Source: Deltaproteobacteria bacterium
Lineage (GTDB): Bacteria; Myxococcota_A; UBA9042; PHBI01
DNA: 64,000 bases
Direction: 5' to 3'
Assembly (NCBI GenBank): GCA_011526585.1
Contig: WYBB01000021.1
Coordinates: 1 to 64,000, forward strand
The position numbers were made by a program, and so were the translations under genes. This document shows positions 41,330-51,833 of this stretch, piece by piece (within the stretch, counting starts at the first letter, position 1; each line of letters starts with the position of its first letter). The notes below the pieces were generated by a model that did not search any database, was not told where the DNA came from, and saw only the letters and a list, made by a program, of their open reading frames with translations.

Positions 41330-41441
41330 GCGCAGGCACCTCCCCGATGGCTCGGTCGGGCTACCCGGGCCTCCGCGCGGTTGACAGTGCGCCTCGCGTG
41401 GACTCACGCTCGGCGAGGTCCGTGGGGAGCGCAGTCGCGTC

Positions 41442-42947
41442 ATGCCGCCGTCTCGAGTCGTGATCATCGGTGCCGGGTTCGCGGGGCTGGGCCTCGGGAT
41501 CCGGCTACGCCTCGCCGGCTACGACGACTTCGTCATCCTCGAGCAGGCCGACCGCCTCGGCGGCGTCTGGCGCGACAACAGCTACCCGGGCGCGGCGTGC
41601 GACATCCCCTCGCATCTCTATTCGTTCAGCTTTGAACGCCACTACCCGTGGAGACGGGCGCACGCGACGCGCGACGAGATCGTCGCGTACCTTCATCACT
41701 GCGTCGACAAGTACGGCCTCTCGCCCCATATCCAAACCGGCAAGGCCGTCACGCAAGCGCGCTTCGACGAGGGGACCCTCGCCTGGGAGGTGACCTGCTC
41801 GGACGGTAGCCGGTGGCGCGGCGAGGTCCTGGTCATCGGCGCCGGCAAGCTCGGGCACCCGTCGATCCCCGAGCTGCCGGGGCTCGCGACCTTCGAGGGC
41901 GTGTCATTCCACTCGGCGCGCTGGGACCACACCTACTCGTTCGAGGGCAAGCGCATCGCGGTCGTCGGCACCGGCGCAAGCGCCATCCAGTTCGCACCCG
42001 AGCTGGCGAAACGAGCAGACGCGCTCACCATCTTCCAGCGCTCGGCGCCCTGGGTGGCGAGCAAGCACGACCACGACTTCAGCGACCGCCGTCGCTGGCT
42101 CTACCGCGCCTTGCCGCTGCTGCGCACCCTGGAGCGCGCGTGGATCTACGCCAAGCACGAGACCTACCAGCCAGGGCTACGCCTCCCGAACCGCATGCTG
42201 CGCAAGCTGCGTGCGACCGTCGGCGCCCAGATGGACCGTCACATCGCGGACCCGCAGCTGCGCGCGCAGGTCACGCCGGACCACGCCTTCGGCTGCAAGC
42301 GTATCCTCTTCTCGAACGACTGGTACGCCATGCTCACGCGCCCCAACGTCGTCCTGGTCACCTCGCCGATCGCGCGCGTCGAGCGCGACGCCGTGCTCAC
42401 CGAGGACGGCGCGCGCCACCCGCTCGACGGCATCGTCTTCGGTACCGGCTTCGACACCGACAACTTCCTCGGCCGGCTGGAGGTCTTCGGGCGGAGCGGA
42501 CGTGCGCTCTCGCGAGCGTGGCAAGATGGCGCCGAGGCCTACCTCGGCCTCACGGTCAGCGGCTTCCCGAACCTCTTCTTCCTCTACGGTCCGAACACCA
42601 ACGTCGGTCACACCTCGATCCTCTATATGCTCGAGAGCCAGTTCAACTACGTGCTGTCCGCGCTGCGGGCGCTGAGCCGGATCCGCGGCGCCGCGGACCG
42701 CCCCCCCGGCGCTCCGGCCGTCGCCCTCGACGTGCGCCCCGAGCGCCAGGCGCGCTTCAACGAGGAGCTCCAGCGGAAGCTCGTCGACATGGTTTGGCAG
42801 TCCGGCTGCCGCAGCTGGTACGTGACGGCGGGCGGCAAGAACACCCACAACTGGCCGGACCCGTCCTACCGCTACCGGGCGCGCACGCGCCGCATCGACC
42901 TCGACGACTTCGAGCTGGTTCGAGCATCGGCCCCGCCGGCGCCCTGA
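41442..42947 (+). CDS. flavin-containing Baeyer-Villiger-type monooxygenase
   Basis: A 501-residue FAD/NADPH enzyme. The FAD Rossmann motif VVIIGAGFAGLGLGIRL lies at residues 5-21, followed by GGVWRDNSYPGAACDIPSHLYS. The fingerprint FEGVSFHSARWDHTYSFEGK (about 150-170) matches the type I Baeyer-Villiger pattern FxGxxxHxxxW with D following. The NADPH motif is VVGTGASAIQ. Such enzymes insert oxygen next to a ketone or hydroxylate. The regiochemistry is unknown. It is last in the plus-strand cassette and is followed 43 nt later by the right-hand direct repeat. The ATG at 41442 has only a weak ribosome site. Confidence 0.88.
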   Translation: MPPSRVVIIGAGFAGLGLGIRLRLAGYDDFVILEQADRLGGVWRDNSYPGAACDIPSHLYSFSFERHYPWRRAHATRDEIVAYLHHCVDKYGLSPHIQTGKAVTQARFDEGTLAWEVTCSDGSRWRGEVLVIGAGKLGHPSIPELPGLATFEGVSFHSARWDHTYSFEGKRIAVVGTGASAIQFAPELAKRADALTIFQRSAPWVASKHDHDFSDRRRWLYRALPLLRTLERAWIYAKHETYQPGLRLPNRMLRKLRATVGAQMDRHIADPQLRAQVTPDHAFGCKRILFSNDWYAMLTRPNVVLVTSPIARVERDAVLTEDGARHPLDGIVFGTGFDTDNFLGRLEVFGRSGRALSRAWQDGAEAYLGLTVSGFPNLFFLYGPNTNVGHTSILYMLESQFNYVLSALRALSRIRGAADRPPGAPAVALDVRPERQARFNEELQRKLVDMVWQSGCRSWYVTAGGKNTHNWPDPSYRYRARTRRIDLDDFELVRASAPPAP

Positions 42948-42990
42948 AGACCTGCGATGGTCCACGCTCCGTCGTCCGCTCGCTCCCGCG

Positions 42991-43020
42991 CGTGCGAAAT
43001 CGAGCGCATCCGTGTAGGAC
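42991..43020. repeat. right copy of 30-bp imperfect direct repeat flanking a cassette
   Basis: It matches the copy at 35467-35496 at 24 of 30 positions and has the same orientation. It ends 6 nt before the ackA-pduL ATG, so it covers the place where a ribosome site should be. That is odd for an operator and suggests a junction or a dual-use leader. Confidence 0.5.
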
Positions 43021-43026
43021 CGCCCC

Positions 43027-44787
<1,761 letters not shown>

Positions 44788-44812
44788 CCGCCGCTGCGTC
44801 GATCCCGCCTGG

Positions 44813-46486
44813 TCAGCCCTTGATGATCGCGGTCGCCGCGTTGACCCCGCTCAGCGCCGCACCCTCCATGAAGCCCTGCCAGCTGTAGAAGCTGTCGGCG
44901 TGCTCGCCCGCGAAGAAGAGGTTGCCAACGGGCTTGGCCTCGTTGTCGGCGATGGTCGTGAAGTAGCCGGGCGCGTTGTTGGTGTAGCTGCCGCGCGAGG
45001 TCGGCACCGTCGGCCAGTGCTGCAGCGTCGCCACCACCTTGCCGCTGCCATTGCGGCGCGCGTCGCGCAAGACCCCCGGCCAGACCTGGTCGAGACCCTG
45101 CAGGAACTTGAGCGCCTCGCCCGAGGCGTCGTTGGGCTTGAGGTTCGCACCGAGCACGCCGCCGGTGTAGTCGGTCAGCACGGCGCGCTGGGCGCTGGCG
45201 TTGGACCAGTTCGTCTCCCAGGTGTTGAGCACGTTGGGCAGGCCATAGCAGAAGCTCGCGCCGCTGCGATCGTAGTCGTGCCAGGTGCCGCGCGTGAACG
45301 AGACCATCAGCTTGGCGTTGGTGCCGTAGCTGTAGTTGTCGATCGCGTAGCGCTTCCAGTCGGGCAGGCCGAGGCTCGCGTCGAGCTCGACGCCCTTGAG
45401 GATCGAGAACGGGATCGCCAGCACGACGACGTCGTGGTCGCTCGACCAGGTCGGCCCGTAGCACTTGCTGCCGTCGAACGAGCGGAAGTACAGCCGATAC
45501 TTGCCGCTGTCGCGCCGCTCGACCTTGGTGAGCCACGCGCCGTACTCGATCTGATCGTCGAGGCGCTGCGCCAGCGCGCGCGGGATCTGCTCGTTGCCGC
45601 CGACGAGGTGGAAGCGCTCGTCGGAGAAGACGCCGAACGGCTTGAACTTGCCGCGGTTGTCCATGTGCATGAACAGGAGCAGGTTGAACGCGCTCTGGTT
45701 GGCGATCTCGGCGCCGTACTCGCCGGTGTAGGCCGCGTCGAGCACGCTGCGCACGATCGGCCCGGCACCGGCCTGCACCAGCAGCTCCGACAGTGGCAGG
45801 TGATCGAGGTACACGTCGTAGGCGCCGTCGTTGACGTCGGCGGTCGGCGCACCGCTCGACAGGCGCAGCTGCTCCTTGAGGTAGGGCACCAGCGCGCGCC
45901 ACTCGTCGACGACCTCCTCCTCGGAGTAGTCGTGGCCGTTGACGAAGAAGGTCTCGTGGCCCGGGTTGGTCTTGACGTCCTCGGTGGCGAAGCCGAACTG
46001 GTTGGCGTAGGCGCGCATCGTGCCGTGCGTCGTGTCGATGAACTCGCCGCCGAGCTCGATCACCTGCCCCGGGAATTCCCCGGGGCCGGGGAAGCTCGCC
46101 CCGCGCGAGTAGATGCGACCGCCAGCGCGCTGGGTCGCCTCGTAGAGCGTCGCGGCGATCCCCTTGCCGAGGAGCACGTCCGCGCAGGTCAGCCCGGCCA
46201 TGCCGGCGCCGACGATCGCGACGTCGGGCGCGCTCGGCTTGTTGCCGCCGGCTGCCGCCCAGGCCTTCTTCGGCGCCATGATCCGCGCGGTCAGCGCGCC
46301 CGCCGCGACGACGCCCGCGCCCTGGATGAGCTCGCGCCGCGAGAGCCCGCGCCGTGTGGTGGCCTGGCGCGCCTCCGCGAGCGCGTCCGCGCTCGAGAGC
46401 CCGCGCGCATCGGCGCTGGCGGCGACATGGATCAACTGACGAAGCCGACGGAAGAGATCAGTGCGTGACGACATGATCGGGATCAT
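44813..46486 (-). CDS. Tat-exported flavin amine oxidase
   Basis: A 557-residue FAD enzyme of the monoamine oxidase family. The leader has TRRGLSRRELIQGAGVVAAG and a hydrophobic stretch ending AWAAAG, a twin-arginine-type signal, so it is folded before export. The FAD motif is AIVGAGMAGLTCADVLLGKG (near 90) with RAGGRIYSRG after it. The C-terminal FAD segment is LFFAGEHADSFYSWQGFMEGAALSG. It would oxidise an amine (amino acid or polyamine) in the periplasm, giving aldehyde, ammonia and peroxide; the substrate is not known. ATG 46486 or 46474 both possible. It converges with ackA-pduL, 25 nt apart. Confidence 0.85.
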   Translation of the reverse strand: MIPIMSSRTDLFRRLRQLIHVAASADARGLSSADALAEARQATTRRGLSRRELIQGAGVVAAGALTARIMAPKKAWAAAGGNKPSAPDVAIVGAGMAGLTCADVLLGKGIAATLYEATQRAGGRIYSRGASFPGPGEFPGQVIELGGEFIDTTHGTMRAYANQFGFATEDVKTNPGHETFFVNGHDYSEEEVVDEWRALVPYLKEQLRLSSGAPTADVNDGAYDVYLDHLPLSELLVQAGAGPIVRSVLDAAYTGEYGAEIANQSAFNLLLFMHMDNRGKFKPFGVFSDERFHLVGGNEQIPRALAQRLDDQIEYGAWLTKVERRDSGKYRLYFRSFDGSKCYGPTWSSDHDVVVLAIPFSILKGVELDASLGLPDWKRYAIDNYSYGTNAKLMVSFTRGTWHDYDRSGASFCYGLPNVLNTWETNWSNASAQRAVLTDYTGGVLGANLKPNDASGEALKFLQGLDQVWPGVLRDARRNGSGKVVATLQHWPTVPTSRGSYTNNAPGYFTTIADNEAKPVGNLFFAGEHADSFYSWQGFMEGAALSGVNAATAIIKG

Positions 46487-46523
46487 AGCGCTACGCGGGC
46501 GCCTCTGCTAGCGGCAATTCGCT

Positions 46524-46537
46524 ATGTATTCATACAT
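46524..46537. promoter_or_regulatory. 14-bp AT-rich palindrome in divergent gap, possible operator
   Basis: ATGTAT-TC-ATACAT is a perfect dyad in the 217-nt gap between the amine oxidase and TcdA-like genes. AT-rich sequence is rare in this window. A regulator-binding site for either gene is plausible; no clear -35/-10 pair accompanies it. Confidence 0.3.
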
Positions 46538-46703
46538 CTACGGTCACCGGCCCGACACCCCGAGTATTCCAGGAGTATACGAGCCCGGCGCGCTCCCGCT
46601 GCCCGGTGTTTGACCCGAGGCGCCCACCTGTGGCACGTCGCGCGCCGACGTCCCACCGGCGTCGCCACCACCTGGGGTGGCCGTTCCTACCGAGGTATCG
46701 CCG

Positions 46704-47627
46704 ATGTCGACGCTCGTCTTCCTGCAGTCCAGCGCCCCGCAAGAGCCCGTGCTCGACGCCCCGATCCAGCCCGGCTCCCCGGCCGCGCGCGAGCGCGACC
46801 CGGCGCTGCCCGCCGACTACAAGCTGCACCGCCGCTTCGATCGCATCGGTCGCCTCGTCGGCGACCGCGCCATGGCCACCCTCGAGCGCGCGCACGTCAT
46901 CGTCATGGGCGTCGGCGGCGTCGGCTCCTTCACCGCCGAGGCCCTCGTGCGCAGCGGCGTCGGCGTCGTCTCCCTCGTCGACTTCGACCTCGTCTGCGCG
47001 ACCAACGCCAACCGCCAGCTGCACGCCCTGCAGGGCACGACCGGCGACCCCAAGGTCGAGGTCATGGCCGAGCGCCTGCGCCGCATCAACCCGAAGGCGC
47101 GCGTCATCACGCGCCGCGCCTTCTACAACAGCCAGACCTCCGACGCGCTCCTCTTCGCGGAGGACGCGCCGCCGGTCGACCTCGTCGTCGACGCCATCGA
47201 CAACATGACCGCCAAGTGCCACCTCATCGAGACCTGCAAGAACCGTCAGATCCCGATCGTCGTGTCGATGGGCGCCGCCGGCCGCCTCGACCCCACGCGC
47301 GTCAAGGTCGTCGATCTCAACCGCACCGAGATGGATCCCTTCGCGCGCATGGTGCGCAAGGTGCTGCGCGAGAAGCACGGCTTCCCGAGCCGCGCGCTCA
47401 CCGGGATCCCGGCGGTCTTCTCCGACGAGCCCAAGATCGATCCCCAGGAGCTCGCCTACGACGGCGGCGACGGCTTTCGCTGCGTCTGCCCGCAGGGGCA
47501 GAACGACTTCCACTCGTGCGAGCACCGAAACCAGATCGAAGGCTCGGCCGGCTTCGTCACCGGCGCCTTCGGCCTCGCCGCCGCGTCGGCCGCCGTGCGC
47601 ATGCTCATCGGCCAGCGGGTCCTCTGA
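46704..47627 (+). CDS. tcdA: TcdA/ThiF-family E1-like enzyme
   Basis: A 307-residue E1-type adenylating enzyme. RRFDRIGRLVGDRAMATLERAHVIVMGVGGVGSFTAEALVR carries the nucleotide-binding GxGGVGS near residue 75, LVDFDLVCATNANRQLHA follows, and VDAIDNMTAKCHLIETC lies in the middle. Cys in FRCVCPQGQNDFHSCEHRNQ and SAGFVTGAFGLAAASAAV come near the end. The form fits TcdA (CsdL), which makes cyclic t6A in tRNA. The alternative is an E1 for the ThiS-like carrier at 38960. The ATG at 46704 has GAGGT 7 nt upstream. It is followed by the non-coding hairpin element. Confidence 0.82.
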   Translation: MSTLVFLQSSAPQEPVLDAPIQPGSPAARERDPALPADYKLHRRFDRIGRLVGDRAMATLERAHVIVMGVGGVGSFTAEALVRSGVGVVSLVDFDLVCATNANRQLHALQGTTGDPKVEVMAERLRRINPKARVITRRAFYNSQTSDALLFAEDAPPVDLVVDAIDNMTAKCHLIETCKNRQIPIVVSMGAAGRLDPTRVKVVDLNRTEMDPFARMVRKVLREKHGFPSRALTGIPAVFSDEPKIDPQELAYDGGDGFRCVCPQGQNDFHSCEHRNQIEGSAGFVTGAFGLAAASAAVRMLIGQRVL

Positions 47628-47790
47628 AGAGACACCGACCCCGTATCTGAGGAAGCCAGGAAGTGAGGAAGCCAGGAAGTGAGGAGGCCAGCGGCTCCTG
47701 TTCTCCTCCATTCCTGGTTTCCTGAGAGAAGGAACCGACCTGCCTGCGTTTCATCTCTGCAGGTGGCCCCAACGGGCGGTCCACGACTGA
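47623..47790 (+). repeat. copy A of a dispersed hairpin element between convergent genes
   Basis: This non-coding element is shared with 59195-59350. It contains a 16-bp unit gaggaagccaggaagt in tandem (47649-47664, 47665-47680). Its arm 47666-47686 pairs with 47703-47723 at 18 of 21 positions. A conserved second part follows (gacctgcctgcg, ctctgc, ggcccc). It begins at the stop of the TcdA-like gene and ends at the stop of the OPT transporter gene. Confidence 0.6.
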
Positions 47791-49719
47791 TCAGGGCACC
47801 AGCACGGTCACCATCGTCTCGATCATCCCGGTGATGCTCTCGCCGGCGATGAGACCCGCCGCGACGACGATCCCGAAGCGCGTGTACCAGCCGGTGACCC
47901 AGCGCGTGAGCGCCCAGCCGAGGAGCCCGCCGAGGAAGAACGAAAACGACAGGGCCGCCGAGATGATGAAGGCGATCCCGATCGCCGACGCGCTCGGCGC
48001 CCACTTGCGCCACGCCTTGGGCAGGCTCTTCTCGAGCACGGTCAGCACGACGCCGATGACGCCCGCCCACAGCATCGCGTCGAACGCGCCCCTGGGCATC
48101 TTGTCGAAGCCGTCGCGGAAGAGCTCGGCGACCGCCTTCCACTGGACCATCGCCGGCGCCGCCCACTCCTGGGTCATGAGCTTGTCGGCGATCCCCTCCA
48201 TCAGCACGAGGTAGACCGCCGCGCCGACGAGCGAGCCGGCGACCACCCCGACGAGCTGGCTCACGCCCTGGGCGACCGGCGCGCTGCCGATGAGGAGACC
48301 CGTCTTGAGGTCGTGCATCATGTCGCCGGCCTGCGAGGCCGAGCCCCCGGTGATGTTCGCCGCCATGAGGTTGGTCGAGACGCTGCCGGGATCGATCGCG
48401 CCGAAGGCGAGCTGCGTCACCTTGCCCATCGGCCCGACCGGCGTGACGTTGGTGTCGCCCGTCACGCGCAAGGCCACGATCGCCAGCACGCCGGTGAGGC
48501 CGACCGCCGCCAGGCCGATCAGCGGATGCATGCCGAAGAACGCGTGGCCGGCGACGAGCGTCACGACCGTCACCACCGCCACCCCGAGCCAGAGCCAACG
48601 GCTCGGCATCTCGTAGCGCCGATCGCGCCCCGACTCGGCGGCGCGCTCCTTGGCCATGCGCTCGCGCACCCGCGCGGGCAGCACACGCCCGAGGCCGAGC
48701 GCCATCGCGAACTGCGGCGCCACGTAGATGAGCGACGCCAGGGACGAGGTCACGAGCAGCGCCACCCCCGGCCACAGGAGCCAGCCGCCCGGGCTCCCCC
48801 CGGTCATGACATGGAAGCTCTCGCTCTCGAACATGGTCGTGCCCAGGACGGACAGCGCCATCGTGCGCTCCGCCAGCCCGACCGGCACCCAGCCCTGGTC
48901 GATCACGTAGGTGCCGATCCCGAACCAGGCGATGATCGCGCCGATGAACATCCAGGTGCACACGCGCACGCCGATGATCATGCCGCCGCCGACCATCAGG
49001 AGTCCCGGGTCGAGCGCGAAGCCGACCTTGCCGGTGCTCACCGCCGCGACGCCTGCCTTGGCCGCGGCACCGTCACTGGCCAGCGGCAGCGAGCCCGGGA
49101 ACGGCAAGGCCTTCACCTTGGCGACGGTCACCGTGACCTTCCACGCCGACGCCGCGAACGCCGCGATCAGGAGGGCCTTGACCCGCGCCATCGCCTCGGC
49201 CCCACGCGCGTACATCTCCTTGAGCGTCTCGGCGGTGGCGATGCCGTTGGCGAAGACCAGCCTGTCCTTGATCAGCATCTGCCGCCGGAAGAGCATCGCG
49301 ACGAAGACGCCGAGCGACGAGCAACACAGGATCCAGGTGGCCAGCTCGAGGTAGGTCCACTGGTAGCCGTCGAGCACGGTCAGGGCCGGCACCGCCGAGA
49401 CCAGCCCGGCCGACGAGATCGACGCCGCCGCCGAGGCGCCGGTCTGGTTGAGGTTGTTCTCGAGCAGCGAGAAGCGCCGCTTCGTCACGCCGACCGCGTT
49501 GAGCAGCGCCCAGAGCCCGAAGGCGAGCAGCGCCGCGGTGATCGACATGTTGAAGCCCCAGCCGATCTTGAGGCCGGTGTAGATGTTGGCCATCGCCAGC
49601 GCGCCGCCGAGCACGGCGCCGGTGACGATCGCGCGCACCGAGATCAGTGGCTCGCTGGTGATGACGGGCGGGAACTCGGGGGCGTCCGGATCGTGCGACT
49701 CTGCGTGTGGCTCAGACAT
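47791..49719 (-). CDS. OPT-family oligopeptide/metal-complex transporter
   Basis: A 642-residue polytopic membrane protein with about 14-16 helices. The N-terminus has LISVRAIVTGAVLGGALAMANIYTGLKIGWGFNMSITAALL (read in parts), a hallmark of the OPT family, followed by NNLNQTGASAAASISSAGLV and a loop with FANGIATAETLKEMYARG. Bacterial members move peptides or metal chelates with protons; the substrate is not shown by sequence. No operon partners: it converges with the TcdA-like gene and is divergent from aqpZ. Length is usual. Confidence 0.88.
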   Translation of the reverse strand: MSEPHAESHDPDAPEFPPVITSEPLISVRAIVTGAVLGGALAMANIYTGLKIGWGFNMSITAALLAFGLWALLNAVGVTKRRFSLLENNLNQTGASAAASISSAGLVSAVPALTVLDGYQWTYLELATWILCCSSLGVFVAMLFRRQMLIKDRLVFANGIATAETLKEMYARGAEAMARVKALLIAAFAASAWKVTVTVAKVKALPFPGSLPLASDGAAAKAGVAAVSTGKVGFALDPGLLMVGGGMIIGVRVCTWMFIGAIIAWFGIGTYVIDQGWVPVGLAERTMALSVLGTTMFESESFHVMTGGSPGGWLLWPGVALLVTSSLASLIYVAPQFAMALGLGRVLPARVRERMAKERAAESGRDRRYEMPSRWLWLGVAVVTVVTLVAGHAFFGMHPLIGLAAVGLTGVLAIVALRVTGDTNVTPVGPMGKVTQLAFGAIDPGSVSTNLMAANITGGSASQAGDMMHDLKTGLLIGSAPVAQGVSQLVGVVAGSLVGAAVYLVLMEGIADKLMTQEWAAPAMVQWKAVAELFRDGFDKMPRGAFDAMLWAGVIGVVLTVLEKSLPKAWRKWAPSASAIGIAFIISAALSFSFFLGGLLGWALTRWVTGWYTRFGIVVAAGLIAGESITGMIETMVTVLVP

Positions 49720-49852
49720 GGGTCGGCTCTGATAGCAGAGGCATCACGCCTGTCCAACGACAACCGTGCGCCCGCGCGCAAACCGCCATGGGTGCCCTTG
49801 CCAAGCGCGCCAGGTTCCCGGATCGTGAGACCTCTCGGACTGGAGGACCGTC

Positions 49853-50557
49853 ATGATCTCACGCGCACTCATCGCCGAAGCGATCGGCACCGCCTGGCTC
49901 GTCTTCGGCGGTTGCGGCAGCGCCGTGCTCGCCGCCGCCTACCCCGAGCTCGGCATCGGCTTCACCGGCGTCGCGCTCGCCTTCGGCCTGACCGTGCTGA
50001 CGATGGCCTACGCCGTCGGCCCGATCTCCGGCTGTCACCTCAACCCCGCCGTCTCGGTCGGCCTGGTGATCGCCGGCCGCTTCCCGGTGCAGAAGCTCGG
50101 TGGCTACGTCGCCGCCCAGGTCATCGGCGCCATCGGCGGCGCGGCGCTCCTCTACCTCATCGCCTCCGGCAAGGCCGGCTTCGACGCCGCCGCCAGCGGC
50201 TTCGCCTCCAACGGCTTCGACGCGCACTCGCCCAACGGCTACTCGATGCTCGCCGCGCTCGGCACCGAGATCGCGCTCACCGCCTTCTTCCTGATCGTCA
50301 TCGTGCTCGCGACGAGCAAGAAGGCCGCCGCCGGCTTCGCGCCGTTGGCGATCGGCCTCTGCCTCACGCTGATCCACCTCATCAGCATCCCGGTCACCAA
50401 CACCTCGGTGAACCCGGCGCGCTCGACCGGCCCGGCGATCTACGCCGGCGGCTGGGCGCTCGAGCAGCTCTGGCTCTTCTGGGTCGCGCCGATCGCCGGC
50501 GCCATCGTCGGCGGCTTCATCGGCAAGTTCCTCGACGGCGACGAAAAGGCGACCTGA
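49853..50557 (+). CDS. aqpZ: aquaporin Z
   Basis: A 234-residue MIP-family channel with six membrane helices. Both NPA boxes are present: [17 protein letters not shown] in the first half and [15 protein letters not shown] in the second. The following Arg belongs to the selectivity filter. The N-terminus [20 protein letters not shown] is typical of AqpZ water channels rather than glycerol facilitators. GGAGG at 49842-49846 supports the ATG at 49853. It is 49 nt from the histidine kinase start. Function: water flow across the inner membrane. Confidence 0.95.
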   Translation: MISRALIAEAIGTAWLVFGGCGSAVLAAAYPELGIGFTGVALAFGLTVLTMAYAVGPISGCHLNPAVSVGLVIAGRFPVQKLGGYVAAQVIGAIGGAALLYLIASGKAGFDAAASGFASNGFDAHSPNGYSMLAALGTEIALTAFFLIVIVLATSKKAAAGFAPLAIGLCLTLIHLISIPVTNTSVNPARSTGPAIYAGGWALEQLWLFWVAPIAGAIVGGFIGKFLDGDEKAT

Positions 50558-50606
50558 AACCCCCTTGCCCCGACTGTGCTTGTCGCGCGCGGCGGCGAGG
50601 TCCATC

Positions 50607-51833
50607 ATGGCGGCAGCGGCGGTCGGTGCCCGGGTGCGCTCGGCCGCGCTCCAACCTGCCACGACCATGACCACGCCGAGCGACCGCGAAATCATCGCCT
50701 CCATCACCGACGACCTGCCCGTCGGGATCTGGGTCGCGCGTGCGCCCGGCGGCGAGTTCGTGCACGCCAACCGCACCTTCGTCGAGATCATGGGCATGGG
50801 CGCGCGCGACGACGTCGCCGCCGGCGAGTACGCCGCGCCCTACGGGATCCACACGCGCACGGGCGAGCTCTACCCCGAGTCGCGCATGCCGTTTCTGCGC
50901 GCGCTCGAGGCGGGCGAGACCGTCGTCGTCGACGACATCGTCATCCACCGCCCCGACGGGGGCCGCGTCTACATCCGCGCGACCGCCAAGCCCGTGCGCG
51001 ACGCCGCCGGCGTCATCACCCACGTCGTCATCGCCTTCATCGACATCTCGCGCGAGGTCCTCGCCGAACAGGCGCGCCACAGGAGCGAGGCCGAGCTCGA
51101 GCGGCGCACCCGCATCGAGGCGGTCGGCAAGCTCGCCGCCGGCGTGGCGCACGACTTCAACAACATCCTCACGGTGATCCGAGGCCTCGCCGGCGGCCTC
51201 GCGCGCGACGAGGTCGACCCGGCGCGGCGCGAGGACCTCGCGCTGATCGACGACGCCATCGGCAGCGCCGCCTCGCTCGTGCGCTCGCTGCTCGACTTCT
51301 CCAGGCGCCGCCCCGCGCGCATCGAGCGCCTCTCGATCAACGACCCGGTCGCCCTCGTGCTCGGCATGCTCGAGCGCACCACCGACCGCGCGATCGCCTT
51401 CAGCCGCGAGCTCTCCTCCGCGCGCGCGATCGTCGGCGACCACGGCGCGCTCGAGCAGGTCGTCATGAACCTCGTCGTCAACGCCTGCGAGGCGATGCCC
51501 GACGGCGGCCGCGTGCACGTCGCCACCTACGACGCCATGCACGACGGGCGGACCGCGGTGTTCCTCGAGGTGAGCGACACCGGCCACGGGATCCCGCCCG
51601 CCGCGCGCGAGCGCATCTTCGAGCCCTACGTCACGACGCGCGAGGGCACCTCGCGCCGCGGCACCGGGCTCGGCCTCGCCACCGTCTCCGGCATCGTCGA
51701 GGGCCACGGCGGCGAGATCGCCGTCGCGCGGAGCGACGCCAGCGGCACCACCATGCGCGCCCGCTTCCCGGCGCTCGACGACGCGCCGTCGCCGAGCGGC
51801 GCCACCCCGACGGACGAACCCTGGAGAGCGTGA
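50607..51833 (+). CDS. PAS-domain sensor histidine kinase
   Basis: A 408-residue soluble kinase. A PAS domain at about residues 20-150 (DLPVGIWVARAPGGEFVHAN, FVEIMGMGARDD, then VVIAFIDISREV) is followed by the H-box GVAHDFNNILTVIRG, with the His to be phosphorylated near 185. Then comes an HATPase domain with MNLVVNACEAMPDGG, VSDTGHGIPPAARERIFEP and GTGLGLATVSGIVEGHGGEI. There is no membrane helix and no receiver domain. No response regulator is adjacent, so the partner is unknown. The ATG at 50607 follows GAGG at 50597-50600. It ends directly before the next gene's TTG. Confidence 0.9.
   Translation: MAAAAVGARVRSAALQPATTMTTPSDREIIASITDDLPVGIWVARAPGGEFVHANRTFVEIMGMGARDDVAAGEYAAPYGIHTRTGELYPESRMPFLRALEAGETVVVDDIVIHRPDGGRVYIRATAKPVRDAAGVITHVVIAFIDISREVLAEQARHRSEAELERRTRIEAVGKLAAGVAHDFNNILTVIRGLAGGLARDEVDPARREDLALIDDAIGSAASLVRSLLDFSRRRPARIERLSINDPVALVLGMLERTTDRAIAFSRELSSARAIVGDHGALEQVVMNLVVNACEAMPDGGRVHVATYDAMHDGRTAVFLEVSDTGHGIPPAARERIFEPYVTTREGTSRRGTGLGLATVSGIVEGHGGEIAVARSDASGTTMRARFPALDDAPSPSGATPTDEPWRA

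Noticed and set aside
46530..47711. Minus-strand frame over the TcdA-like gene
   Set aside because: Its translation is low complexity and lies opposite a well-supported E1 gene. The repeat element at its 5' end is non-coding in copy B.
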